Shown here in pieces: positions 12,501 to 24,223 of a DNA stretch of 64,000 nucleotides. The notes below the pieces were generated by a model. The model was not told where the DNA came from, searched no databases, and worked only from the letters and a program-made list of their open reading frames with translations. Position 1 is the first letter of the stretch, and every line of letters starts with the position of its first letter. Location: contig ML677358.1 of the NCBI GenBank assembly GCA_007922305.1, forward strand, positions 10,237,810 to 10,301,809. The letters are read 5' to 3'. The position numbers and the translations under genes are program-made. Source of the DNA: Dermatemys mawii. Its lineage: Eukaryota > Chordata > Testudines > Dermatemydidae.

Positions 12501-14262
12501 TATGTTAGCATAAAAGGGCTTTAAGAGGGACCATTCATACTGACAAAGGGAGATTTGAATTGCTGCCTTCACAATAGCATGAAAGGACGGGCTTGGGGTG
12601 TTCTGAAACAAAGTGGAAATCATACTGCCCTGAACGGCTCTAATAAGCTTTTAACTATTTTACATTATGGCATAACCTCTCCTCTTTTCTTTTCTTTCTT
12701 TTTGTGTGTGTGTGTATGAGAGCAGAATGCCAGGCCCACTTAGAAGTGTGATTTATACTTTTCCCTTCATGGTAACTTTGGAGAAAAATGGACAGGGACT
12801 CAAAGGCAGTAATTCAGCGTTTCCAAAAGTACGGAGGGGGAAATGTCATCGTTTCTGAATGCCCTCAAAAAGGGGACTTGTGCACAGCCATCTCTGATTT
12901 ATAATGCGAGGAAGAAACATTCACCACGTCAGGGGAAATTATGCTGAAGGCTTCCTTCTCCTTTCACTGTGCAACTGATCTGACATTTCCATTTCCAGCT
13001 TTGTTAGGCTTGTTGCTAGCCATTTAATCAGGCAAATATTGTGCTGAAACATCATTTCAACAGAGTTACCAGGCAGCTCAGGTGATTTTTTTGGGTGCAT
13101 CTGTGAAATATAGAAGCTGGTACCTCTCTGATCAGAGACACTCATTTTCAGGCTTGCAGTGTCTGAAGTTAAACTGTTAAATCCATAGTTAAGCACTTAA
13201 ATAAGGTGCCTGATTTACAGAGGTGCTGAGGATTCTCAGTTCCAATTGACTTGCCTGGGAAGGGTGCTGCTGCTCTCACAGTCTATTTGCATGTCAAGAA
13301 ACCAGACAAAGATTGTGTCTGTTTGTGAGGCACTTTCTCTTCCATCTGCTCCCAGGGTGGCACAACTGAGCCACTAAAGTCCATCTTGTATCACAGCTGC
13401 ACCTTCCTCAGGGAGGTCTCCTTCAAATTCAGGAAGGCCAAAGTCTTCCTGTTCATACTCATTTTATTGATCATAAGTTTGTTGAACTCAAAATCTGAAT
13501 TAATTCCTGTTTGCTTCTCGGAAATGCCACCTGAGTGCTGTGACCTTGCTGGTGAAATATCAGAGGACGAAACCCTGGTCCTGCTGAAATCAATTGGAGT
13601 TCCATCACTGACATCCATTAGGCCACATTTCCACCTCAGTTCTCTTTATCCACGATTTTATCCTGTGAATGTTGTGTGTAACTATTTAAATCGGCCGGGA
13701 GAAGCCTGAAGGTTTTTCTTCTAGGTCTATAATTATTTCCCATTGTTTTTAGCTGCAAATGAGTTCTTAGATCTTTCAGAGTCTTTGCGGGTGACTGGGA
13801 ACAAGAGGGTGCCAATCAGTCTTTCCCCTAAGCGGTTTACATTTGGCTTCCCCAGCAAAGCCCAGCGTTTCATCAAACATTATCAACATGTCAACTTCTA
13901 CATATGTATTAAACTGGAGGATGTTCCAGGAATGCCAAATACACAAAAAGATAACAGCTACTCAAATGATGGTTCACTTTGTCTGAGTCTTTGACACGTA
14001 GAAAAATGAATTTTACAACCTTGGGAAAGTTTCTAATCTCAGTTAGTGAAGCCAAGGGAGTTACTGTTGATTTCTGCTGATGTAACTGAGGTCTGAGTTG
14101 GCCCACAGTTTCTTATTTCACTGCACATTGTTTGCTGTGCGTACAAAATTATTTCATAACATTTGTTGTTAGCGTCAGGTCTGCCCAACTATATCTGAAG
14201 ACAATGTGGAAAGATCACACTACAGAGAAACATTGTGCCAACTGACCTCCATTAACAATAAT
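9599..14262. other. Intergenic sequence, no gene seen
   Basis: A run of 17 A residues lies at 10678-10694 and a TG repeat near 12700-12715. The repeat-free portion around 11990-12120, with motifs such as 'aagtctaattaggataag', could be a conserved noncoding element. No exon is supported. Confidence 0.5.
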
Positions 14263-14335
14263 GGGCCTGATCCAAGGTCCACTGAAGTTAATTGGAAATT
14301 CTCCCACTGTCTTCAAAGGGTTTTGGATCAGGGCC
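14263..14335. mobile_element. Short palindromic MITE
   Basis: The ends 'gggcctgatcc' and 'ggatcagggcc' are near-perfect reverse complements, and the interior ('actgaagttaattgg' against 'cactgtcttcaaa') is also partly palindromic. Related palindromes built on 'gaagtcaatgg' words recur through the window. Confidence 0.65.
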
Positions 14336-16154
14336 GAAGTTGGGGAAAGAAATCCAGAATCCGTGCTGTCACAGTGCACTTGACTCAGTCCTATTGTTCC
14401 TTGGTGTTCCACGGCAACACAGGCCTCTGTCGGGGAGTTCCAGAACACTGAAACGTGTTACCTGCCACTGGAAGACTGTCTAACCATCAAAAATGTGTTA
14501 AGGAGATGAAAGAATGTATATTATTTGTGTATCACTGTGGGTAGTACAGTATTAACAGTTTTATATAAGGTGTGCAACATCACAAATGTTGTTGGGCCCA
14601 GTTTATAAGGGGAAAATGTACTGCAGCATCGATGTACCGAACTCAGATCCTCCTTGCTTTGGGGGATTTGTTTAAACTGTGAAGTAATGTTGGTGTAACT
14701 AACCTTTGTGTCAAAGCATCTAGCAGGACCATTTCAACGGCGGAAGAGGAGAGGGATTTTATTTTATAAAGATGATTTGCAGAAAAGATCAAATAAACAC
14801 ACTGCATAATGAATAGAAACCTTTTTGTTTCATGTGTGTTTATTCTAAAAGAGCTGCCACCTTCTATCATCAATACATTTGACCAAGTAGTGTTATTGAC
14901 TCTGTAAGGTTCATCTTATCATAAGTCCAAGAGATTCAGATATTGCTGCTACATGCAGGTGCAAGAGTATCTACTAGTTTATCTTAACTGTTAAAAAAAA
15001 TCACATCTGTTTATCTCTGGAGCCTGGGTGTCTAGAATTTCCGTGATATTTATCTCATTCCTCTCCGAAGCCCCTTTAGGAGAAAACACACACAGTGCTT
15101 CCACCAGCCCAATCTGAATGTGTGCAGCTGCTCCGGCCTTTGCTTGATTGACAATTCTTTTTGCCAGGCTGCTGCATCCGATATGCTCCCGTGAGTCTCC
15201 AAACCTCTGAACAAGTGCTTCCCATTTAGTATGTGACAGAGAGAGTGCTGCAGGTGATGATCAACATCAATTTCAGGTAACATGGATCCTTCTTCTCCAG
15301 GACCACTCAGACCTAATTAGTTGCCACTTGACTTATTAAGAGGTCATTGTTGCTTCAGTATACTTCTTGGCAACATATGTCTATTTTCATTACAAATAGG
15401 AGGGAAGGAAACTGTATCATGTGACAAGATTGATTAAATACTAATTAGCTGCTTTTTTAACCTATTAAAGAGCTTCAGCAATTTGAATAAACAAGACACA
15501 TATCACTTGCTCTTCTGGTCAAGCAGTGGGTAATTTAAAAGGAATATTCATTACTACTGCTGTGACAGGAAGTGTTACGTCTTAAAACTGCAAAGGAAGG
15601 GCATGTATGTGTATGGGGTGTGGGGTAGCTGGTATCTGGGTAGGAAAAACATCATTTGTCATAATATTATTTTATACAAGGAACTTAGACACCCAAGTTT
15701 GAATACTGAAGCCAATGAACTATGTAAATAACTTGTACAGGGTTATACCACACGACAACCAAAGAAAGAAAAATAAACTATTTCTTCTATCTGGGGAAAA
15801 AATTGTATCCAGCCACTTATAAATAGATGCCTGTCTTCAACACATCACAGTGCCATTGTATCTAGGCAAAGTAATTTGTAAATTTAAATGGTTTCCTTTG
15901 AATTCCAAGGTGCAAACCACAAAGTGACAGAGGCCAAAGTGAGATTTGTCTTTTCTGTTTCATATTTAGACCTAAATGGCAGGGAGTCAAGATCAGAGGC
16001 TGCTTTCCATTCATTATCATGTAAACTGCCAATTCCAAAGTCCAATGAAAAATATTTTTGCTTTATCAAAAGGAAATGTTTTTATGTGGAAATTTAAATG
16101 ACAAAGGGTTTTGCAGTAAAATCAGTTCATCTTTCACATGCTGTTGATAACTTT
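14336..16154. other. Intergenic sequence, no gene seen
   Basis: No exon supported. The segment 15400-15560 is free of recognised repeats and holds homeodomain-type ATTA words such as 'actaattagctg'. Nothing more can be said without alignment. Confidence 0.5.
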
Positions 16155-16193
16155 CATTATTATTATTATTATTATTTATTATATATTATTATT
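16155..16193. repeat. (ATT)n microsatellite
   Basis: A clean run of ATT units broken once or twice near its right end. Confidence 0.9.
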
Positions 16194-16289
16194 GGTCCTA
16201 CCTGTCAGATGCTCTCCGTAACATGCTGTTCTGAATTAGTTGCTGGTAATTCACATTTAACATAGCCAGATTGAGCTCTTTTATTTTTT

Positions 16290-16400
16290 CTCTCCTTAGA
16301 GTCACAGAAGGGACCACCAGATTGTTTAATCAGACCTCCTGTGTATTACAGGCCACGAACACCCACATCCTAAACCAAACAAATGACATTAGACCAATGT
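16290..16400 (-). mobile_element. CR1 LINE 3'-end fragment
   Basis: The + strand reads 'agtcacagaagggaccacca', 'taatcagacctcctgtg' and 'acaggccacgaacacccaca', which is the reverse complement of the CR1 3' tail. It is short and diverged. Confidence 0.65.
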
Positions 16401-17579
16401 ATCCCAGCTCTCAGGAGACTAAATTATGTGTCATGGGCAAAGAATAAGAGGGAGTGAAGTCCTTACTCCTCTTTCTTCCACCTCCTTTTCATTGTTGTTG
16501 ATTCTTTCCTTTCCTCCCTGAGGCCAGATTTTCCCTCTTCTTCCTCTAAAATAAATATGGAAAATCTTACCCTTTCTTTCCTGATGACCTGATCATCTCC
16601 CTGCTTAATTTCTGCAACCTCTTCCTCCCTGGCTTTCTTAACACCTGTATCAGTCCCCTTTCTTGTTCAAAATGCTGCTGCTAAAATTATCCTCTTTACT
16701 TATCTATGAAGATATGTCACCATAGCCCTTGTAATTCTGCTGCGGGCTTCCCCTTGACCACTGTGTTGAGTTTAAACCTCTCGTCCATGCCCTGGGCAGC
16801 ACCACCCTTGCCAGTGTCTAGAATCTTGTCCTTTACATTCCTTCTCATCTGCCTTACTCTGCAAGCAATGCCAGCCTGGATGCTCTGTTGTTTATTTCCA
16901 TCTTTAGTTCTACTCCTGTTTTGGTGCCCTTTTCTATGCTGCCCCCTTTGCATGGAACAGCCTATCAATCCCTGTGTGGTAAGCCCCCACCTCTTCCATC
17001 TCTACCTGTCTCCCCCTAGTCTTTATACCAAGGTATGGAATAAGTTAGAGCAGAAGACTCATACATAAATACATAATCTAAGATAACTAATTCCTTTTTT
17101 TGGGTCTTCCAGTGCAAGTTGTTTTCTTTGCATCATGGCTGTGGGTTGGGGGGGGAGGGGGTCTATTCACAGAGCCTTTAAAGTATGGAGCACAGTCATA
17201 CATAACATATTCTTTTTATTGAAGTCACAGGATGTCCATGAAACTCACCAGAGGTGAATGTGGTGGGGTTGGCTCTCTGTGACAACCCTAATTCTTTTTC
17301 TCGGAGAAGAGCTTTTGGGGGTCATATGTGGAAACCTGAGAAGCTGATGGACAAACAGGTCTGGGATCGTTGCTGGAAGATGGGGAATCACACAATTTCT
17401 GCTTAATTTGGTTCATGGTTGCCCCCTGGTGGTGGAAACAGCCATGACTTCTCAATTCAACATTCCAAAGACAACTAGTACTCATGATTATGCCACTTAG
17501 CTGCAGCCTTTCCACTCTTTCCCTTAGGCCTATGGTGTAGTAAGGCATGTCTACTTTTTTACGATGTATCACAGCACTA
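16401..17579. other. Intergenic sequence, no gene seen
   Basis: A pyrimidine-rich stretch spans 16455-17000. The frames it leaves open are low complexity and resemble no known protein. A G-run lies at 17147-17162. Confidence 0.5.
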
Positions 17580-17690
17580 ATGCTTTCCTACCTTGGAGGC
17601 TGTGCTGGCTTGTAATTAACTGATAATTGTAAAGTACTTTGAGGACTTCAGTAGAAGGTGCTATGTAAGAGTAAAGAATCCTCCTCATCC
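17580..17690 (+). mobile_element. MIR/CORE-SINE 3' fragment
   Basis: It carries 'ctgataattgtaaagtactt', 'tgaggacttcagtagaagg' and 'tgctatgtaagagtaaag', the order seen in the 3' part of MIR-like elements. Confidence 0.6.
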
Positions 17691-18704
17691 CATGGAATTC
17701 CACAGGTGTCCTTAGTGAGAAGTCAGGTCTATCCAATATTGTATGGAGAAAAATTTGAGGATCTTTGTGGTTGTTAGATACTCAGTACCTTGTACATTAG
17801 ACACTTCCTGAAGAATATCCAATCTAAAATGTAAACAAGACCCTAACTTCAATAGAAACCGAGTTAGACCAATATGGCGTCCTTTGGAAAATCCCATTCT
17901 AACTGCCCAGTAAGGCTGTGTATGAACACAATCATCTATATTGGATTCCAAATGGAAGACTAGTTTAAAACATGTAGAATGAAGGCATGAAATGCCTGAT
18001 TAAATGACTGCTGCTCTAACTTTAGATTCAAAGACGCCATTGCAGAGGTTTCTGTTGGTGTTAGTGGCAAAGAAGGATTGTATAATGACAGCTAATTTCT
18101 GACATCTGCCATACTGAGAGAAGTAACATAAGTTGTTTGTTTGTCCAGATTAGTCCAATTAGCTCATACAGATGGAACTTAATCCATTATTTGTGCAACA
18201 AATCATTATAGTCCATAATAGCCCGGGATTGCCATTAGGTGGCTTTAAATGTTTTCTTAAAAGGCAATGTTGTGAAATCTTCAGGTAAAAATCACCTGGA
18301 ATGTTTAGAATGTAATAATCCAAGGAGAAGCTAGTGAAGTCTTGACCAGCCTGCCAAATCTGTGTTTGGGAAATATTCACAGACAGCAGCAGCCTTATAA
18401 GCTTAAATGAATAATGAACAACATTCCGCGGGCACAAAGCAAAGCAATCAAACATGGCTGTTACCGGGAGTCGTATACAGATATGGGCCATTCCTTCCCC
18501 TGAACCATAAAGGGTCATCTGAGTTAGGAGGTAGGAGGAATGGAAATTGATTAGTGCATGTAACAGAGTGAGCTCTGGTCAGGAGCCCTGGGAGGTAGCT
18601 GAGAAGCTACACACTGAAGTTTATGCAGCTTTTCTTCTCAGCTGCAGCAGATAGAGAATATTAGAAAGTTCCCTAGTAATACACTACACCATTATTATTA
18701 CTTA
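17691..18704. other. Intergenic sequence, no gene seen
   Basis: No recognisable exon, RNA gene or repeat. Confidence 0.5.
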
Positions 18705-18835
18705 TTATTTGTACTCTAGTAGCCTCTCTGGGCCCAATCAATAGATAGGGCCTCATTGTGCTAGGCGCCGTACAAACATGTAACTGGAATGTAGTCCCAC
18801 TCCAGAGAGAGTTCACAATATATGAGTTCATGATT
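18705..18835 (-). mobile_element. Ancient SINE fragment (MIR-like family)
   Basis: It shares 'cctcattgtgctaggcgccg' and 'tacaaacatg' with the longer copy at 50779-51032, in the same relative orientation. The tRNA-like head is missing here. Confidence 0.6.
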
Positions 18836-21305
18836 AAGGCATGGCGTCCATCTTAGCCCCATATTCTCCACTAGCTCACACAGCCTTGTTGTTTTCCAGT
18901 TGTCCTGTTGTATACTAAGTTATGGCTGTCATAAATGTGGGATCATGAAGCAGGTTATGGAAAGTGTTAAAACCCCTTTCTCCTCTTCCTCCTTCCCTCA
19001 GTTATTTCAGGTTTCCTGCCCTTCTTTTATAGTTTCTCTCTTCTTCACATTGAATCTTGGCTGCTCATTTGAAAGGTCTGTGGTCTGCATGTGCACATGG
19101 GCAACTTTAAGGTATGTGTGGAGATATCTTTGGATGCCTTCAGTTAAGATGAAAGGGGAACCTACCTGGCCTTAAAATAAAACATTCACGTTCATAAAAG
19201 TCAAAGAAACAAGGTCTGATCCAGCACTCACAGAAGTCAATGGAAAGATTTCTATTATCTTCCGTGGAGGCTAGATCTGGCTCATGGTACTATACCAATG
19301 AAAACAACCTTATTCACTACGATTCAAGGACCAAACTCAAAATCTCCCAATTGGAAATCATTTAACTCTGTTGCCTTAAAATAATATACTAACGTGTTGA
19401 AATGTACAACCACTACATCAAAAAACTATACACCCAGCCAAACCCCAGAACTACAAGGGCACCTCTATCCTACCCTGCTTATAGGATAGGAGATAAAACT
19501 CCTCTTGAAATCAGTGACCAACGTCAACGGGACACTGCATGAGCAAGGTCTACTTGTTTGAGTAAAGCTTTGTGACTTTCTATGAGACTTAGAGACTTGT
19601 CTGACTCACTTCGGCCTTGCAATGCTTTAAAAATCTGGTCCTAAGAACCTTCCATGGAAAATCAAGAGCAATACCAAAGTCCCTAGTTAATCTCCTGGTG
19701 TTTGACACTTCTACTTTTCAGGGTCAAAACTTTATTTAGGTTAGAACACTAGATGAATAAGCCAGAAAGGTGAGTTACACATGGAGTGTACTTTTATTTT
19801 AAAAGAATCTACTTTAATTTAAGCAAGATAGGCTATTAGTTGATAAGGGACACTATTATTAAGGTTATAGACATTTATTTCAGTTCATTAAATCAGTGAC
19901 AATCAGCAAGTGTTTCAATAACGCCCTGGGGAAATGATAATAAAGCAAAAAGTCCAGCAAAGTACAACAATATTTTTGCATCCCCAAATTACCTTGCTGC
20001 ACTGTATAGTCAGTAAAACTTTCCAATCCTTAGTGGCTTTCCCCTACAGATGATTTCTTGTGGATAGCATATGCCACCAATGAGAAAGCTCTTGATGCTG
20101 AAAATTAGTTCCCACCTGCTTCTGCCCTTATAATCTCTACTATACAAATCAGTCTTAATGGATCATTAGAGCACCTGAGATCTATAATTATAGTATTAAA
20201 TTTCATGTGCTTACAGGTACTAAGGCAGACTTTATTTTGCAGATAATGTCAACAGAAAAATCAAATCTACAGCAGATTAGCATTAAATAAAAAGTCTTTA
20301 TAAAGATGTTCTTATTAATGTCTGAAAACCAAGCATTGTTTGAGATTCGAGTCATAAAGATGCACCAGGTTAGCAAGCAGTATACCAGTTAGCACCATGA
20401 AACACAGGAATTATGGAAAATATTGGACTTGTTATATAAAACCTAGATGTAGTTTTAGATTCAGAGATGGCACAGATGTTCTTTTATAAAGGTGTAATGT
20501 AGCATATGAATTATCTCAAGTGAACTATGCAATAATTTTCCATAAATGAAGACTAATTAAATCTGCTTGCCAAAACTCTTATTTTACACCTGACTTTCTG
20601 ATGAGAAAGTTTTAAAATGAAGATGTTAAGCAAATAAAATATTTGTAAAATCATATTCTCTTCCCCTTGCTACTTGTATTTTTGGTAACAAAATAATCCA
20701 AAGGTTTTCATGTTGAAAAATGCCCCAAAAGAAGGGTTGGGAATTTTGAAAAAATTATTTCATATTCATATAAAAATAAAATACACCACATTCTTAACTT
20801 CTCCTTTTGTAACATTTTCTCATTAAGAACACATCTGGAAAATAGCTCAGTCTTTCATTGCCTCATATTTTCTAAATTTTGTACATACAGTGTATTCTCA
20901 GAGTCTAGTCAGTACAATCTTCCCCATTTTTTTTCCATTTTGAATATGGCCATCTTTACTTCTGGGCTTCAGAAGAGATCTGAGATCCAGAAAGTCATTA
21001 TTAAAACCAGTTAAGAGTTGAGCAATATAGATGCTTCTGTTCAGCAGCAGGAGAGTGTTCTGAATCTGAGTGTATCAGAAGAGGAAGTGTGATTTCTAAA
21101 TGACTTGTCTGTCTTCTGTTTCTCTCACTTTTATTTTCATTTGATGAATCTGTTTTCCCATTAAAGCTGCTTCCCAAGTGCTAGTGCCTCATGGCTTGAG
21201 AACTGGTGATGGTTTTTCTTTCAGCTGCCACCATGGGATAATTTATCAGGACAGAATCGTAACTATTGAACAGTATGCGGTGGCAAACTTAATGCGATCA
21301 TTAAG
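18836..21305. other. Intergenic, AT-rich sequence, no gene seen
   Basis: No exon supported. A partly palindromic segment at 19211-19285 ('gtctgatccagcactcac', 'gaagtcaatgg') belongs to the dispersed short-palindrome group. The rest is AT-rich with no assignable feature. Confidence 0.5.
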
Positions 21306-21425
21306 GCCCTGATCCTGCAATCTATTCTGCACAAACTCTCCTGCCTGTGCAGAGCCCCACTGAAGTCAGTGGGGCTCCATTTGGCAGTGTCCACCTGCAC
21401 AGATCAGTGAGCAGGACTAGGGCCT
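21306..21425. mobile_element. Short palindromic MITE
   Basis: It starts 'aggccctgatcctgcaatc' and ends 'gcaggactagggcctgag', so its ends pair. The centre 'gccccactgaagtcagtggg' is itself a palindrome. Confidence 0.65.
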
Positions 21426-21809
21426 GAGGAAACAAAGGGTAGCATGCATTTTGTGTTCTGCTGAACTTCTTCACTCATTTCCTGGCTGAATCCCTGTATG
21501 AGTGAGAGATCTTATGATACTATTCTCAGGCATCTATTCATGCCAGCCCAGTTTCTACAGCTAAACAGTTTTACCTTACTCCTAGATCTATGGATAGAAC
21601 CTATGTATCCCTCTTTATTGTTCTTAACTATATAAAGATGAAGATGAAGTCAAATCTATAGAGATTCAGTTTGGTACAGAGGCCTGTACAATAATGCTGC
21701 TAGAAAGTGATGTTGGGGTTCTAGCTATGGTTAAAATATAAAGACTCAGTTTTATGAGGTGCCTGACACTTCCTTTGAGGGTACTTCTATGGCCCTCATT
21801 ACCATTGTA
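21426..21809. other. Intergenic sequence, no gene seen
   Basis: Nothing recognisable. Confidence 0.5.
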
Positions 21810-22008
21810 TCTCAGCACCAACAATCGTTGACAGTTTATCTGAATAACACCTCTCTGAGGTAGGGCTGTGCTCCTACCCTCATTTTACAGCTGGGACCTT
21901 GAGTCACAGTGAACCTAAGTGACTTGCCCAAAGTCTCACAGGAAGTCTGTGCTGGAGAAAGGAATTGAACTCAGGATAGCCTAGTGCCTCATCCACTGGA
22001 CCCTCCTT
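21810..22008 (-). mobile_element. MIR-type SINE
   Basis: On the minus strand: 'gtccagtggatgaggcacta' as the tRNA-like head, 'gagttcaattcc' as B box, 'gggcaagtcacttagg' and 'ctgtaaaatgagggtagg'. These are the standard MIR/CORE-SINE landmarks in the right order. Confidence 0.8.
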
Positions 22009-22143
22009 CCTCTCTTAAGTGCTGTTGACTAAAATGAGAGTTAAGGGGACACAGCAACTGAGGACACTGAGTCCTAAAGCTTTAACTACCTTTTTTCCAA
22101 TGAGCAAAGTGGTTAACCAGGAGTTGTCTGGATACATGTGAAA

Positions 22144-22250
22144 AGCAAATAAGGTGATGTGAGGTGATGAAAATCCAAATAAGCAAATTTTCAAATTTTA
22201 TTTGAAAATCCAAATAAGCAAATAAGATGATGTGAGGTGATAAAAATCCA
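22144..22250. repeat. Imperfect tandem duplication, period 73 bp
   Basis: The block 'agcaaataaggtgatgtgag' with 'gtgatgaaaatcca' at 22144 recurs at 22217 with two substitutions. The intervening DNA also repeats 'aaaatccaaataagcaaat'. It looks like a local duplication. Confidence 0.75.
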
Positions 22251-23203
22251 ACCACACTCAGTGATCTTCGGGCCATACCTAACTCCAGCTGAAGTCAATG
22301 GGATCCCTCAATGGACTTCACCAAGAGCTAAATCAGTCCCTCATTGATGAAAACATTGACAAATTACTTTTACCAAATATTTTACCAGCTCCACTATTAA
22401 GTATTAATATGAAACATTCTCTCTCTCTTTCTAGGGTGTGAGGAGGTTCTTTTATTTTATTTACAATTTTCTGATCACCAATTACCTGCTGTAATTTGGG
22501 ATGTTGTAATCCAACTCTTTATCAATTCCCCAAACTGGTAACTTCATAAAATCAATACAAAGACTGCTATTGTAAAGGCAACTTGTTAAAACCAGTTTCT
22601 GAATATAAGCATTTCACTTGATAGATCTACAGATTTCTTCAGTTATGTCCAAACCTATTAAAACTCTAGAAAGAACCATTCTTTGATTTAAGTTAATGTA
22701 TAAACTAATTGAATCCTCATGCAGTATGCAGGTTCCATTACCTATCAGGAACATTAACATCACAGACTGAACTCTGCTGGCTATATGGCCTTTATATATT
22801 GCATTATGTCCATAGATGTCTGCTCGCAGTTAAGAAAATTCGAAGAATAGAGATGTTTTGAAGTTTCATCTTTTTTTTCCTTTGAGACTGAAGTAGTGTC
22901 TTGGGACCCAGTGACTTTAGATGACCTTCCATCTCCACGAGTTGTACTAAATTTCAGCCCCCGGAGGCTACTCCATACAAAACCTCCTAGCTTTTAAGGG
23001 CAGGTGCAAAAAAAAAAAGGAAAAAAGAAAAAACACTTTGCTGCTTCATAGACCAAAACCTTTTACTGCCTCCAGAATTAAATTTTGCACAACATTTTTA
23101 TTTAGCAAGACATCATTAAGGTTCTTGCATATACAGCATGCTTATACTTTTATATAAACATAATGCTTCTATTGGGACTTATATTATTTGTGTCTGTACA
23201 TCA
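22251..23203. other. Intergenic sequence, no gene seen
   Basis: AT-rich, with an A-rich patch near 23008-23032. No exon or named repeat. Confidence 0.5.
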
Positions 23204-23273
23204 ATACACAAACTTGCATTTACGTGTGTGTATATATATATATAAACACACACACAAATGCAAGTTTGTGTAT
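23204..23273. repeat. 70-bp near-perfect palindrome with TA core
   Basis: The left arm starts 'atacacaaacttgcattt' and the right arm ends 'aaatgcaagtttgtgtat', exact reverse complements. The inner arms are TGTGTG against CACACA around a TA-repeat centre. The DNA could extrude as a cruciform. Confidence 0.8.
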
Positions 23274-23281
23274 TCATGTAC

Positions 23282-23312
<31 letters not shown>

Positions 23313-23330
23313 GACACACATGCACACACA
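23224..23330. repeat. TA/CA compound microsatellite
   Basis: TG, then TA, then CA runs at 23224-23256, followed by a second TA run and CA-rich segment at 23283-23330. It overlaps the palindrome at 23204-23273. Confidence 0.85.
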
Positions 23331-23344
23331 TTAAAAGAACATTA

Positions 23345-23520
23345 TTTAAGTTGCAAAATCAAGCACTCAGAAGTTAGGAAATGCCAGAATTAAAGTTGCC
23401 TGTGTTACTTTAATTTGGCCCCCCTTTTTTGGATTATGATAGAGTCTTTAAATATTTAATAACATACGATTTTTTCGGCATGACCTTTGCCCTGTTCAGT
23501 GCACTTGAAGGATGGTGCTT
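23345..23520. repeat. Dispersed repeat, copy 2 (partner at 8045)
   Basis: It contains 'agttgcaaaatcaagcactc', 'gttaggaaatgccagaatta' and 'gttactttaatttggccccc', then 'gttcagtgcac'. It matches copy 1 word for word in order, with many substitutions, and is less diverged at the start. Confidence 0.65.
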
Positions 23521-23639
23521 ATTTAATTAGCAGCCGTTTCATATTTTGTTTATCTTTTTGTTCAATACGTGGCCCCAGGCCTTATTTACTGCCCACCATC
23601 CAAATCCTGCTCTGAAGGTGGAATTATTAATTTTATTAT

Positions 23640-23775
23640 GGGCTTTTTTATGGTGCTCCTCACTATACTATCTGAATGTTCCACAGACTTTGATGAATTT
23701 GTCTGAAATGAAGGCGTAGCATTATCCCCATTTTACAGATGGGAAACTAAGGCATAAAGAGATAATATTGTGGTG
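23640..23775 (-). mobile_element. MIR-like SINE fragment
   Basis: It carries 'tatccccattttacagatgg' and 'gaaactaaggcataaagaga' on the + strand, the reverse of the MIR core. The tRNA head is not visible. Confidence 0.65.
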
Positions 23776-24027
23776 CCATTCCAAACAAAAAAGGACATTA
23801 GTACAATGGGGAATCTACTCCAGTGAGTGAAAATGAGAGCACTCTTTCATGGACAGGGTAGGCTTATAATCCATTGGAGTACCAGAATCAACATGATCTA
23901 ATCTCTAGAAGCCAATGGGCCTTTGGTTGTTGATGAACTAAAAACACCCAAAATAATTCCATTCAAAACAGAAATGATTCCAACTACAGATTTCCCATTT
24001 TCTCCCCAGAGTCAGGCAGGGAGAGGA

Positions 24028-24223
24028 TTCTGGGCTGTGGATAAGACATAGCATTGCACACAGAAGACCAGGGTTCTTCTGTTCCTCATTGGTGATTGTC
24101 CTTGGGCAAGTCATCTCAACTTCCCTATCTGTAAAATGGGAATAATGAGATCATCTCACTTTTGGGATCTGTTTAAGCAAAGCTTTGTACAAGTGCTAAG
24201 GAGTATCTTTTTATTATTATTCA
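24028..24223 (+). mobile_element. MIR-type SINE
   Basis: It contains 'agaccagggttcttctgtt', 'ccttgggcaagtcatctcaa', 'cttccctatctgtaaaatgg' and 'gtacaagtgctaaggagtat', the full run of MIR landmarks from head to tail. Confidence 0.8.
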
